Source: Streptomyces sp. Tu6071 (GTDB taxonomy: Bacteria > Actinomycetota > Actinomycetes > Streptomycetales > Streptomycetaceae). Taken from it: a stretch of DNA of 64,000 nt. Every line of letters starts with the position of its first letter. The first letter of the stretch is position 1. The notes under the pieces are model-generated. The model was not told the origin of the DNA and ran no database searches. It saw nothing but the letters and a program-made list of their open reading frames with translations. Of the stretch, positions 1 to 8,381 are shown piece after piece. Location of the stretch: positions 4,610,945-4,674,944 of the forward strand of contig NZ_CM001165.1 of assembly GCF_000213055.1 (NCBI RefSeq). Direction: 5' to 3'. Made by a program: the position numbers and the translations under genes.

Positions 1-383
1 AACGGCGTGTCGTACGCGCCCCACCGGCCGGGACACAACGCGTCGAGCAGGAAGAGCCCGCGTCCGCGCTGCCGTTCCTCGGACTCGGCCCGCCGGCGCG
101 GACGGCGCCGGACCGGATCGCGGACCTCGACCCGCGTACCGGCCTCGCCGGCCCGCACGGTCACGGCGAAGAAGTCCCCGGGCTCGGTCCCGTACCGGAT
201 CGCGTTGGTCACGAGCTCGGAGGTCACGAGTACCACGTCGTCCAAGTGCGTGTCGGTGGCGCCCGGATCGAGCAATTGGGCCTCCCTGCGCACGTGTTCC
301 CGGGCGAGGCGCGCCGCCTGCGGTTCGCCGGGCAGTACGAGGAGTTCCGAGGCGTCCTCTACGAGACGCCGAGCCGTGTCCAT
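1..383 (-). CDS. ATP-binding anti-sigma-type protein (HATPase_c_2, RsbW-like), 3' end outside window
   Basis: The gene reads leftwards from ATG at 383 and runs off the left edge; 127 codons are visible with no stop. Seen: a GHKL N-box (SELVTNAIRYG, Asn60), a VEVRDP segment with Asp89 (G1 box) and a RGRGLFLL glycine box (about 107-112). Small single-domain GHKL proteins of this kind in Streptomyces are anti-sigma-factor kinases or ATP-binding regulators. It is divergent from the XRE/DUF5753 regulator and its DUF397 partners, a combination that recurs in Streptomyces (the whiJ-type cluster), so a shared regulatory role is likely but inferred. The C-terminal end is not visible. Confidence 0.85.
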   Translation of the reverse strand, partial: MDTARRLVEDASELLVLPGEPQAARLAREHVRREAQLLDPGATDTHLDDVVLVTSELVTNAIRYGTEPGDFFAVTVRAGEAGTRVEVRDPVRRRPRRRAESEERQRGRGLFLLDALCPGRWGAYDTP

Positions 384-618
384 ACGGGACCCTCTCAACG
401 GGAAGTGCCGTGCGCGACAAGCGACATGGAGTGTCGACGCGCGCACAGGCGGTGGCAATCACACGCTGCCCGGCGCATGAGGCACCGTGCAAGACTTCAC
501 GGCGGTGTCTCCCCGCAAGAGTGTCGAACGGATGTTTCCGGCTGCGCGCTGAGCGGCTTTCCGCTTTCATCGTGAAGGACGAACGGTCCGCATACTGAGG
601 GCATGGACAGGGGGACGC

Positions 619-1506
619 ATGGCGGAGGGCATGACGGGATCGACGGTCCCGCGTCGTCAACTGGGCAGGAACCTCAAGGCGCTTCGCAACAAGGCGCACC
701 TGACGGTCCGTGCGGCGGCGGTCGAGCTGGAGTGGTCCGAGGCGAAGATGTGGCGCATCGAGACGGGCCAGACCCCGCTGCGCAGCCTCGACGTACAGGC
801 GATGTGCTTCGTGTACGGGGCTCCGCCGGACCTGACCAAGGCGCTGATGGAACTCGCGAAGGAGACGAAGGCGCGAGGGTGGTGGCAGGCGTACGGGGAC
901 GTTGTCCCGGAGGGATTCGACATCTTCGTCGGCCTTGAGGAGGCCGCCGAGAGCCTGTGTGCGTACGAAAACGACCTGGTCCCAGGGTTGTTGCAGACGG
1001 AAGCGTACGCGCGCGAGATTTTCCGTACTCACGTGCACGGCATCGAGGAGGCGGAGCTTGAACGCCGCGTTCGCCTCCGTGCGCAGCGTCAGGAGTTGCT
1101 GACGCGCGCATTTGACCCCCCTCAGCTGAGCGTCGTCGTGAACGAGGGAGTGCTTCGTCGTCCGGTAGGTGGTCCGAAGGCGATGGCCCACCAACTTGCG
1201 CACCTTGTGTTTGCCGCGCAAATGCCGAACGTTTCCCTGCGCGTTCTGCCCTTCTCGGCAGGGATGAGCGTCGGAGTGGTGACCGGACCGTTCAACATCC
1301 TTCGCTTCCCGACGAACGGAGAGGGAGCGGCCAAGGAACCCCCTACCGTCTACGTGGACGGGTACACCGGAGGTCTGTACCTGGACAAGGAAAAAGAGGT
1401 GCAGCGGTACGACCGCGCATTCGCCGATATCTGGAACGCGGCGCTGGACGACTCCTCGTCACGGCGCCTGATCTCGGAAGTGGCAGGGAGCTATGAACGT
1501 TCATGA
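619..1506 (+). CDS. XRE-family regulator with DUF5753 (WhiJ/Scr1-like)
   Basis: 295 aa. The N-terminal 75 residues form a helix-turn-helix (LGRNLKALRNKAHLTVRAAA, then ELEWSEAKMWRIETGQ). The remainder (about 95-285) is a DUF5753 domain: YENDLVPGLLQTEAYAR, then the VLRRPVGGPKAMAHQLAHL region. In Streptomyces these regulators pair with small DUF397 proteins that modulate DNA binding during development or act as antitoxin-like partners. The next gene overlaps it by 14 bases, so the two are translationally coupled. ATG 619 is used; ATG 631 in the same frame is an alternative. No TTA codon was seen. Confidence 0.88.
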   Translation: MAEGMTGSTVPRRQLGRNLKALRNKAHLTVRAAAVELEWSEAKMWRIETGQTPLRSLDVQAMCFVYGAPPDLTKALMELAKETKARGWWQAYGDVVPEGFDIFVGLEEAAESLCAYENDLVPGLLQTEAYAREIFRTHVHGIEEAELERRVRLRAQRQELLTRAFDPPQLSVVVNEGVLRRPVGGPKAMAHQLAHLVFAAQMPNVSLRVLPFSAGMSVGVVTGPFNILRFPTNGEGAAKEPPTVYVDGYTGGLYLDKEKEVQRYDRAFADIWNAALDDSSSRRLISEVAGSYERS

Positions 1507-1681
1507 GGCCGCGTGGTTCAAGTCGAGCCACAGCAACGGAACCCAGGCGTGTGTCGAGGTCGCGTACCTCAGCGACGCGGTGGCCATGCGCGACAGCAAG
1601 GAAGCGGCCGGCCCCGTCCTGAACAGCACGTACGAGGGCTGGCACGTCTTCGTCGGCAGCGTGGCCGAGGGCCGGATGTAG
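1493..1681 (+). CDS. DUF397 domain protein 1
   Basis: 62 aa, one DUF397 domain: AAWFKSSHSNGTQACVEVA and AMRDSKEAAGPVL are the family signature (W-x-KSS, C-VEVA, V-RDSK, P-L). It begins inside the end of the XRE/DUF5753 gene with a GGGAG ribosome site just upstream. Known family role: small partner of WhiJ-like regulators. It ends shortly before a strong hairpin. Confidence 0.85.
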   Translation: MNVHEAAWFKSSHSNGTQACVEVAYLSDAVAMRDSKEAAGPVLNSTYEGWHVFVGSVAEGRM

Positions 1682-1707
1682 CGCGGCTCGCCCGTCGCGC
1701 AGCGAAT

Positions 1708-1748
1708 GCGCCCCCGCAGGCCCCCTCGCGGGGGGCGTGCGGGGGCGC
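1708..1748 (+). terminator. Strong hairpin after DUF397 gene 1
   Basis: Arms 1708-1718 and 1738-1748 (GCGCCCCCGCA / TGCGGGGGCGC) are perfect and are extended inward by a C-run pairing with a G-run. There is no T-tract, as usual for this GC content. It separates the first DUF397 gene from the second. Confidence 0.65.
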
Positions 1749-1805
1749 GACCATGTTTCTGGCCGGACCGGCTCTCGTGCCGCATCGCACAGATAAGGAA
1801 CACCC

Positions 1806-2015
1806 GTGATTCGTGACGCCTCCCGTCTTCCCGTGACGTGGTGGAAGTCCTCGGCGAGCGGCACGCAGTCCGACTGCGTCGAGTGCGGAAGGCTCGGCGC
1901 GCGGGCCGTGGCCGTACGGGACAGCAAGCGACCCTCGGGCCCGGCCCTCGTCGTGAGCCCCGCCGCGCTCACCGCCTTCGCCACGGCGGCCGGCGCCGGA
2001 ACGCTCGGCGCCTGA
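1806..2015 (+). CDS. DUF397 domain protein 2
   Basis: 69 aa from GTG 1806, with AAGGAA seven bases upstream. DUF397 signature: VTWWKSSASGTQSDCVECG, then VAVRDSKRPSGPAL and a C-terminal segment (VVSPAALTAFATAA). It is a second DUF397 protein behind the same XRE regulator, isolated by its own terminator on each side. Whether it partners that regulator or an unlinked one cannot be told from sequence. Confidence 0.82.
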   Translation: MIRDASRLPVTWWKSSASGTQSDCVECGRLGARAVAVRDSKRPSGPALVVSPAALTAFATAAGAGTLGA

Positions 2016-2024
2016 CCCGGTCCG

Positions 2025-2068
2025 AGAGCCTCCCGTCCGCCCCGCACCGGGGGTGGCCGGGAGGCTCT
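2025..2068 (+). terminator. Intrinsic terminator of DUF397 gene 2
   Basis: AGAGCCTCCCG (2025-2035) pairs with CGGGAGGCTCT (2058-2068) and is followed by TTCG. It lies nine bases after the stop codon. Confidence 0.75.
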
Positions 2069-2179
2069 TTCGTGTGCCCGCGAGAGCGGGCCGTCCGCCC
2101 CTGGCCGACGGGCGCGGCCCAGGCCGGCGGTGTCCACGCGTTCGTCCTCGTCGTGGACGTCCCGCACGGTGCGCGGCGC

Positions 2180-2315
2180 GTCGAGGGGCGTGGTGCGTTC
2201 CCCTGTACGCGAGGAGGCCGCCCGTCACCCCTCGCGCCCGCGGGTGCCCCTGAGGTGAGTGAGTGCTCACCCACCTCGCGGGACACGTTCCGGGCCCCCA
2301 CGCGACCGCGTTCTC
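2180..2315. repeat. Degenerate direct repeat, copy A, with central palindrome
   Basis: About 135 bp, alignable to 2500-2636 (shared anchors: GAGGAGGCCGCCCGTC, then CACGCGACCG and GTTCT at the end). Its centre (2253-2278) is a palindrome: GAGGTGAGTGAG, TG, CTCACCCACCTC, one mismatch in 12-base arms. It is non-coding by eye. Confidence 0.7.
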
Positions 2316-2499
2316 GCGGGGTGCAGGACGCGAGCGGCGGGACCGTGCTTCGGGCGGCACTTGGAGGTGGTGGACCAGTCGTCCGTGGCCGTCGTCCGTA
2401 GCCGCACGCCGTCGAAGGACTTCTCCCGACCGCTGTGCCGCGTGGACAGCCTCTCGATGCGGCCCGCCCGCCAGAGCCCTGCCCGGCCCGGCCCACGGT

Positions 2500-2636
2500 C
2501 GACCGGCGTGGTCCGTTCCTCTCTACGTGAGGAGGCCGCCCGTCGTCCTTGCGCCCGCAGGTGTCCTCCCAGGTGGGTGAGCGCTCACTCACCTCGGAGG
2601 GCACCTGCGGGCCCGCGCCCCACGCGACCGTGTTCT
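2500..2636. repeat. Degenerate direct repeat, copy B, with 29-bp-arm palindrome
   Basis: Second copy of the unit at 2180-2315. Here the palindrome is longer: left arm 2553-2581 and right arm 2584-2612, three mismatches and a 2-base centre. Inner core GTGGGTGAG CG CTCACTCAC. Confidence 0.7.
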
Positions 2637-2768
2637 GTTGTCAGGGCCGTAGGCGCTCGCTGCCGGGGTGCCGTCGTAACGTGGGGCCGGACGGGCGGAG
2701 CGTCGGCGCTCCTGCCCCGCCGTGGGCCGTGCGGGCGTCCGCGCGGCCGGGACGCCTGCGGATGAGGA

Positions 2769-3674
2769 CTACCCCACCGGGAACGTCACCCCCGTCAGCT
2801 TCTCCGACACCGTCCACAGTCGTTCCTGGACTGCCTCGTCGTGGGAGGCGGGGCTGGACGCGACCCGCTTCGGGGTGCCGCGGAGTTCGCCCATGCCGCC
2901 GGGGCCGTAGTAGTCGCCGCCGTTCGCTGCCGGGTCGGTGGCGGCGCGCAGGGTGGGCAGGGCGCCCATCTCGGGCTTCTGGGTGAGCAGGGGGGCGAGC
3001 CAGGTGACCGGGAGGCGGAGCGGGGCGGGGGTGTTGCGGATGAGTTCGGTGTTGGAGACGCCGGGGTGGGCGGCCGTCGCCACCGTCGTGCCCTGCCGCG
3101 CGAGCCGGCGCTGGAGCGCGTACGTGAACATCAGGTTGGCGAGCTTGGACTGGCCGTAGGCGCCCGTGCGGCTGTACGCACGCTCCCATTGCAGGTCGTC
3201 GAAGTGGATGGCGGCCCGGATGCGGTGGCCGGTGCTGCTGACCGTCACGACGCGGGAGCCGGGGACGGGGAGCAGCCGGTCGAGGAGCAGGCCGGTGAGG
3301 GCGAAGTGCCCGAGGTGATTGGTGCCGAACTGGAGTTCGAAACCGTCGGCTGTCGTCCGCTTCGGCGTGTACATCACGCCCGCGTTGTTGATCAGGAGGT
3401 CGATGCGGGGGTGGGCCTCGCGCAGCTCGGCCGCGGCGGACCGTACCGAGTCGAGCGAGGTCAGGTCGAGGGTCTGGACGGTGACGTCGCCCGCCATACG
3501 GGCCGCTGCCTGCTTTCCCTTCCCGGCGTCGCGGACGGCCAGAACCACCTTCGCCCCGCGCGCGGCGAGCGTCCGGGCGGTCTCGAAGCCGAGCCCGGTG
3601 TTCGCGCCGGTGACGATCGCCACCCGCCCCCGCTGCTCGGGGACGTCCTGCTCGGTCCAGTTGTCACTGCTCAT
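2769..3674 (-). CDS. SDR-family oxidoreductase (retinol-dehydrogenase-like)
   Basis: 301 aa. Classical short-chain dehydrogenase: TGANTGLG nucleotide-binding motif (22-29), NNAG (96-99), catalytic Ser146/Ser147, Tyr173 and Lys177 (YGQSK). The long insertion and LANLMFTYALQRRL after the YxxxK resemble the RDH/WWOX-like branch, NAD(P)-dependent reductases or dehydrogenases of carbonyl/alcohol groups. The substrate cannot be read from sequence. It is divergent from a TetR regulator 98 bp away, with three operator-like palindromes between them, so it is probably the regulator's main target. Confidence 0.9.
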   Translation of the reverse strand: MSSDNWTEQDVPEQRGRVAIVTGANTGLGFETARTLAARGAKVVLAVRDAGKGKQAAARMAGDVTVQTLDLTSLDSVRSAAAELREAHPRIDLLINNAGVMYTPKRTTADGFELQFGTNHLGHFALTGLLLDRLLPVPGSRVVTVSSTGHRIRAAIHFDDLQWERAYSRTGAYGQSKLANLMFTYALQRRLARQGTTVATAAHPGVSNTELIRNTPAPLRLPVTWLAPLLTQKPEMGALPTLRAATDPAANGGDYYGPGGMGELRGTPKRVASSPASHDEAVQERLWTVSEKLTGVTFPVG

Positions 3675-3687
3675 GTCGCGCTCCCAA

Positions 3688-3754
3688 AAAACCGTCGGTC
3701 TGTTATGAGGAACGTAAAAGACCGGCGGTCTTCTGTCAAGGAACCGGTGGTCTT
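3688..3754. promoter_or_regulatory. Three operator-like palindromes between SDR and TetR genes
   Basis: The centre copy (3718-3732) is perfect: AAGACCG g CGGTCTT. Imperfect copies lie at 3688-3702 (AAAACCGTCGGTCTG, 12 of 15 matching) and 3740-3754 (GGAACCGGTGGTCTT, 11 of 15). Centres are 30 and 22 bp apart. The last copy lies 18 bases before the TetR GTG and the first lies 13 bases before the SDR ATG, so binding could repress both genes. Confidence 0.7.
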
Positions 3755-3772
3755 TAAGTTAGGCTGGCGGGC

Positions 3773-4438
3773 GTGACATTTCAGCGAGCACGCAGCGAGG
3801 AGCAGCGGGAGATCCGCCGCCGGGCGATCCTGGACACGGCCGCGACGATGCTCGACGAGATGCCCGTGGCCGAGGTGAGCCTCAACGAGCTCAGCAGGCG
3901 GGTGGGCCTCGCCAAGTCCAACGTCCTGCGGTACTTCGAGTCGCGCGAGGCCGTGCTGCTCGAACTCCTCGACGACTTCCTGGGGGACTGGCTCGCCGTA
4001 CTGGCGGACGAGCTGGCCGAGGGCATCGAGGCGCAGGCGGCGCCGGAGGTGCGGGCGGAGCGGCTGGCGGAGATCCTCAGCCGGTCGCTGGCGAGCCGCA
4101 CGGTGCTGTGCGACCTCTTCGGCGCGCAGGGCGGGGTTCTTGAGCACAACGTCTCGGTCGAGGTGGTCAAGCGGCACAAGCGCTCGTCCCTCGCGAAGCT
4201 CGCGGGGATGGTCGAGCTGGTCCGCCGCCACGTGCCCGAACTCGGCGAAGGCGCGGAGATGTTCTGCCTGACGAGCCTGATCTCGGCGGGCGCCCTGGCG
4301 GCGTACGTCCCGCCACCGCCCAGCCTCCTCGCCGCCTACGAGGACGAGCCCGCGCTCGGCGTGCTCCACCTGGACCTGCGCGAGGCCCTGCGGATCTCAC
4401 TCACCGCGGCTCTGCTCGGCGTCCTGCCCCGCGCCTGA
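3773..4438 (+). CDS. TetR/AcrR-family transcriptional regulator
   Basis: 221 aa from GTG 3773. The N-terminal helix-turn-helix covers about 15-60 (REIRRRAILDTAATMLDE, then VSLNELSRRVGLAKSNVLRYFESREAVLLELL). The C-terminal all-helical ligand domain is typical in length but not diagnostic of ligand. It is divergent from the SDR gene and probably represses both promoters through the three palindromes between them (inference). Confidence 0.9.
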   Translation: MTFQRARSEEQREIRRRAILDTAATMLDEMPVAEVSLNELSRRVGLAKSNVLRYFESREAVLLELLDDFLGDWLAVLADELAEGIEAQAAPEVRAERLAEILSRSLASRTVLCDLFGAQGGVLEHNVSVEVVKRHKRSSLAKLAGMVELVRRHVPELGEGAEMFCLTSLISAGALAAYVPPPPSLLAAYEDEPALGVLHLDLREALRISLTAALLGVLPRA

Positions 4439-5221
4439 CCGCTTCGGCGCGGCCGACTGCCCCCCTGTGCCTGGCCGCTTTCGCGCGTCCGGTCGTTTCC
4501 ACGCGTCCGCCCGTTTCCGTGCGCTGTGCCGGGAACGGTCGCACAGCAGCCGTGCCCCGACCGGCCCGCTGCCGAGGGCCGAACGGCCCTGTTCGCGCCG
4601 TCGTCGTCGGGGTCTCCTGAAGGGGCGCACCGGGAGCCGCACTCGGGGGCACGCCCTCCCGGTCCCGCCGCAGGGCTCCCCGCACCACCGCGCCGCCTCC
4701 AAGTTCCGCACCCCGGCCCGTCGCTCCCCGTACCCCGCGCGCAAGCCCCCGTCCCCCCGCCCGAAACCCCCGCACCGCCCCGCGCAAGCCCCCCGCACCC
4801 CGCCCCCGAACCCCCTCCGTCCACCCTCCCGCACCCCCTCAACCGCCCCCGGAATCCCCGGTTCCGGCCCCCAGCGCCGTACTCGTGCGAGAAAGTTCGT
4901 GATTTCCTTCACAAGGAAATCGGTCCTCGTGGGCGAGGTCCGGGCCGCCGTTGTGATCCAGGAGGCACTCAGGCGGGCGGCGCCGGGCGCGGATGAGGGT
5001 TTCGGGGGGATTGCGGAGGGGTGTCGCGGGCGGTGGTACGGCTCGCCCGTTCGCGCTGAGGCGCTGCTCACAGGGGGTGCGGAACGCCTCGCGAGGCCCG
5101 GTGGTTCCCCTCGGCCGACATGACCTGCGTCACGTGGGCGGCGCAGTGTAGCAGAGGGGTGGGGGAACCTTGTGAAGGGGCGCACGAGGTACCTGTGCGG
5201 GGCGGGTGGATACTCGATCCC
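4439..5221. other. Non-coding region upstream of the NADH dehydrogenase gene
   Basis: 783 bases without a convincing gene; the middle (about 4680-4860) is extremely C-rich on the + strand. A perfect small inverted repeat (GATTTCCTT CAC AAGGAAATC) lies at 4901-4921, in the only AT-rich patch, and may be an operator. No promoter with good spacing was found before the ATG at 5222. Confidence 0.55.
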
Positions 5222-6643
5222 ATGAGCACCACGGAGCGTCCCCGAATCCTCGTAGTGGGTGGTGGGTACGTAGGACTGTACGCAGCACAGCGCATCCTGA
5301 AGAAGATGCGCTACGGCGAGGCGACCGTGACGGTCGTGGACCCCCGCTCGTACATGACCTACCAGCCCTTCCTCCCGGAAACCGCCGCCGGCAACATCTC
5401 GCCGCGCCACGTCGTCGTCCCCCTGCGGCGCGTCCTGAAGAGGGCCGAGGTCCTGACCGGCAAGGTCTCCTCGATCGACCAGGACCGCAAGGTCGCCACG
5501 ATCGCCCCCCTCGTGGGCGAGTCGTACGAGCTGCCCTTCGACTACCTCGTCATCGCGATGGGCGCGGTCTCCCGCACCTTCCCGATCCCGGGCCTCGCCG
5601 AGCAGGGCATCGGCCTGAAGGGCGTCGAGGAGGCCGTCGGCCTCCGCAACCACGTCCTCGCGCAGATGGACAAGGCCGACTCGACCCACGACGAGGCGAT
5701 CCGCCGCAAGGCCCTCACTTTCGTCTTCATCGGCGGCGGCTTCGCCGGTGCCGAGACGGTGGGCGAGCTGGAGGACATGGCCCGCGACGCGGCCAAGGAC
5801 TACCCCAACGTCTCCCGCGAGGACATGCGGTTCCTCCTCGTCGACGTCGCGGACAAGATCCTGCCCGAGGTCGGTCCCAAGCTCGGCGAGTACGGGAAGA
5901 AGCACCTGGAGTCGCGCGGCGTCGAGGTCTACCTCAAGACCGGCATGGACTCCTGTGTCGACGGCAACGTCAAGCTCAACAACGGCCTCGAGGTCGAGGC
6001 CGGGACCATCGTGTGGACCGCGGGCGTCAAGCCCAACCCGGCGCTCGCCGGCTTCGGTCTCCCGCTCGGCCCGCGCGGTCACGTCGACGTCGGCGCCGAC
6101 CTCCAGGCCACGGGCACGAACTACATCTGGGCCGCGGGCGACAACGCCCAGGTCCCGGACATGGTCGGCCGCAAGAACGGCAACCCGAACGCCTGGTGCC
6201 CGCCCAACGCGCAGCACGCGCTGCGGCAGGCGAAGGTCCTCGGCGACAACGTCGTCTCCGGCATGCGGGGCTTCCCGCAGAAGGAGTACAGCCACTCCAA
6301 CAAGGGTGCGGTGGCGGGCCTCGGCCTCCACAAGGGCGTCGCGATGATCGTCATGGGCAAGATGAAGATCAAGCTCAAGGGCCGTCTCGCCTGGTACATG
6401 CACCGCGCGTACCACGGCATGGCGATGCCGACGTTCAACCGCAAGATCCGCGTCTTCGCCGACTGGACGCTCGGGATGTTCCTCAAGCGCGAGGCCGTCT
6501 CGCTCGGTGCCGTCGAGACCCCGCGCGGCGAGTTCTACGAGGCCGCCAAGCCGGCCCCGAAGCCCGCGCCCGTCGCGGAGGTCCCCGCGCCGAAGGCCGA
6601 GGCCGCCAAGGGCGAGTCCGCCGAGCCCGCGAAGGCCGGCTGA
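5222..6643 (+). CDS. ndh: Type II NADH dehydrogenase (NAD(P)/FAD-dependent oxidoreductase)
   Basis: 473 aa. Two Rossmann motifs are plain: FAD site VVGGGYVGLYAA (about 11-22) and NAD site FVFIGGGFAGAETVGEL (167-183), plus the third FAD motif IWAAGDNAQVPD (302-313). The PFLPETAAGNISPRH stretch after the FAD site is typical of NDH-2. Known role: single-subunit, non-proton-pumping NADH:menaquinone oxidoreductase on the inner face of the membrane. The last 35 residues are an Ala/Pro/Lys/Glu tail outside the fold. An in-frame open stretch reaches back to 5120, but ATG 5222 begins the conserved sequence. It is followed by a strong terminator, so it is probably monocistronic. Confidence 0.9.
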   Translation: MSTTERPRILVVGGGYVGLYAAQRILKKMRYGEATVTVVDPRSYMTYQPFLPETAAGNISPRHVVVPLRRVLKRAEVLTGKVSSIDQDRKVATIAPLVGESYELPFDYLVIAMGAVSRTFPIPGLAEQGIGLKGVEEAVGLRNHVLAQMDKADSTHDEAIRRKALTFVFIGGGFAGAETVGELEDMARDAAKDYPNVSREDMRFLLVDVADKILPEVGPKLGEYGKKHLESRGVEVYLKTGMDSCVDGNVKLNNGLEVEAGTIVWTAGVKPNPALAGFGLPLGPRGHVDVGADLQATGTNYIWAAGDNAQVPDMVGRKNGNPNAWCPPNAQHALRQAKVLGDNVVSGMRGFPQKEYSHSNKGAVAGLGLHKGVAMIVMGKMKIKLKGRLAWYMHRAYHGMAMPTFNRKIRVFADWTLGMFLKREAVSLGAVETPRGEFYEAAKPAPKPAPVAEVPAPKAEAAKGESAEPAKAG

Positions 6644-7076
6644 CACAGCGACACCGGGTGCGCGGTGCGGCTCCCTCGGGGGCCGCACCGTCCCCGTACC
6701 GGCGCACCGGGAGCGCCGGACCGACGTACCGGAAGGGGCGTCCGCCATCCGTGGGGCGGACGCCCCTTCCGCGTGCCCGCGGCAGGACGCCGTGCCCCGC
6801 CGCGGGACGCCGCGCCCCGCGACTGTCCGCCCGAACGGCCCCCGCCCGGGTCGCCGGTGTCCTTGCCCCGCCCGCCCCGCTCTATTCCCCGTTCCGCCCC
6901 CGGCGGAAAAGCATGGCGCCACCACGGATTTTCCGCTTCCCTTACGACGACTGCTTCTACGTTGTACGTGGGACTGCGCGAACACCCTCCCGGTGTTTAC
7001 GTAGGGGGGAGACGTCACGGCCCGCGCCCCTGACGCGCTCCCCGCGCCCAGCGGAACTCCCCCGGAGGTGTGCGCC
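6644..7076. other. Intergenic region before the methyltransferase gene
   Basis: Holds the terminator at 6731-6770. An AT-richer patch follows, with inverted repeats GCGGAAAA (6903-6910) / TTTTCCGC (6929-6936) and AACACC CTCCC GGTGTT (6981-6997), the latter 80 bases before the next start and operator-like. No gene seen. Confidence 0.55.
6731..6770 (+). terminator. Terminator after NADH dehydrogenase gene
   Basis: Perfect 16-bp arms (6731-6746 and 6755-6770, GGAAGGGGCGTCCGCC and its complement) with an 8-base loop, 87 bases after the stop. Confidence 0.85.
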
Positions 7077-8381
7077 ATGCAGGACGCCGCGTCGCGGCTC
7101 ACCGACCTCGCCCAGGAACTGCTCGGGTCCCCGCTCCCGGTCCGGGTACGGGCCTGGGACGGCAGTGAGGCGGGTCCGCCGGGCGCCCCCGTCGTCGTCG
7201 TACGCCACCGCCGGGCCCTGCGCCGCCTGCTCTTCAAGCCGGGCGAACTCGGCCTCGTGCGGGGCTGGGTGTCCGGGGAACTGGCGGTCGACGGCGACCT
7301 CTACGAGGTGCTCGACCGGCTCTCCTCGATCGTGTGGGACCGGGGCGAGGACGACACCGCCCCGAAGAGCCTGTTCCAGGCCGTGCGCCGCCCCGAGGTC
7401 CGCACCGCGGGCCGCGCCCTCCTGCGCCTCGCGGGCCCCGGCCTGCCGCCGCCCCCGCCGCCCGAGGAGATCCGCCGCCCCGGCCGCGGCCACCTCCACA
7501 CCAAGGGCAGCGACCGCAAGGCGATCAGCCACCACTACGACGTCGGCAACCCCTTCTACGAGCTGGTCCTCGGCCCCTCGATGGTCTACTCCTGCGCCTA
7601 CTGGACCGAGGGCGGGACGCTGGAGCAGGCCCAGCGCGACAAGCTCGACCTCATCGCCACGAAGCTCGACCTGCGCCCCGGGCAGCGGCTCCTCGACGTC
7701 GGCTGCGGCTGGGGCTCGATGGCGCTGCACGCGGCGCGCGAGTACGGGGTCGAGGTCGTCGGCGTCACGCTCTCGCGCGAGCAGGCCGCGTACGCCCGCA
7801 AACGGGTCGCCGAGGAGGGCCTCGGCGACAAGGTCGAGATCCGCGTGCAGGACTACCGCGACGTCCGCGACGGCCCCTTCGACGCGATCTCGTCGATCGG
7901 CATGGCGGAGCACGTCGGCTCGGCGCGGTACGAGGAGTACGCGCACGACCTCTACGCCCTCCTCAGGCCCGGCGGACGCCTCCTCAACCACCAGATCGCC
8001 CGCCGCCCGCTCCGCGACGAGGCCGCGTACACGATCGACGAGTTCATCGACGCGTACGTCTTCCCGGACGGCGAGCTGGCCCCGGTCGGGACGACGGTCT
8101 CGCTCCTGGAGCGGGCCGGTTTCGAGGTGCGGGACGTCGAGGCGCTGCGCGAGCACTACGACCGGACGCTGCGGGCCTGGGTGAGCAACCTGGAGACGCA
8201 CTGGGAGGAGGCCGTCCGGCTCACCTCGCCGGGACGGGCCCGGGTGTGGCGCCTGTACATGGCGGCCTCGGCGCTCTCCTTCGCGCGCAACCGCATCGGC
8301 GTCAACCAGGTGCTCGCGGTCCGCACCCCGGAGGCGGGCGAATCCGGGCTGCCGCCCCGCCCCCGTACCTGGCACAACTGA
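7077..8381 (+). CDS. Cyclopropane-fatty-acyl-phospholipid synthase-type SAM methyltransferase
   Basis: 434 aa from ATG 7077, with GGAGG eight bases upstream (an in-frame GTG at 7068 overlaps that site). The SAM-binding motif LLDVGCGWGSMA is at about 205-216, preceded by the family's HHYDVGNPFYELVLGPSMVYSCAYW signature (152-176). The N-terminal 130 residues match the CFA-synthase extension. Known reaction: methylene transfer from S-adenosylmethionine to an unsaturated acyl chain of a membrane phospholipid; related family members make other branched or methylated lipids, so the exact product is uncertain. It lies just before bldA. Confidence 0.88.
   Translation: MQDAASRLTDLAQELLGSPLPVRVRAWDGSEAGPPGAPVVVVRHRRALRRLLFKPGELGLVRGWVSGELAVDGDLYEVLDRLSSIVWDRGEDDTAPKSLFQAVRRPEVRTAGRALLRLAGPGLPPPPPPEEIRRPGRGHLHTKGSDRKAISHHYDVGNPFYELVLGPSMVYSCAYWTEGGTLEQAQRDKLDLIATKLDLRPGQRLLDVGCGWGSMALHAAREYGVEVVGVTLSREQAAYARKRVAEEGLGDKVEIRVQDYRDVRDGPFDAISSIGMAEHVGSARYEEYAHDLYALLRPGGRLLNHQIARRPLRDEAAYTIDEFIDAYVFPDGELAPVGTTVSLLERAGFEVRDVEALREHYDRTLRAWVSNLETHWEEAVRLTSPGRARVWRLYMAASALSFARNRIGVNQVLAVRTPEAGESGLPPRPRTWHN

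Larger units (their letters stand above)
2069..2768. other. Non-coding region between DUF397 gene and SDR gene
   Basis: 700 bases in which no frame gives a recognisable protein; the open frames are all Arg/Pro/Gly-rich shadows. The structure seen is the pair of palindrome-bearing repeats at 2180-2315 and 2500-2636. No tRNA, promoter or riboswitch was recognised. Confidence 0.6.

Noticed and set aside
4680..4860. C-rich segment as a Pro-rich secreted protein
   Set aside because: No ribosome site, signal or conserved pattern; simple low-complexity DNA.
4397..7237. Open frame of 946 aa on the minus strand
   Set aside because: Antisense to the NADH dehydrogenase and intergenic DNA; Arg/Gly/Ala/Pro composition and no domain. 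A by-product of GC bias.
5206..8184. Open frame of 992 aa on the plus strand
   Set aside because: Out-of-frame shadow of the NADH dehydrogenase and methyltransferase genes.
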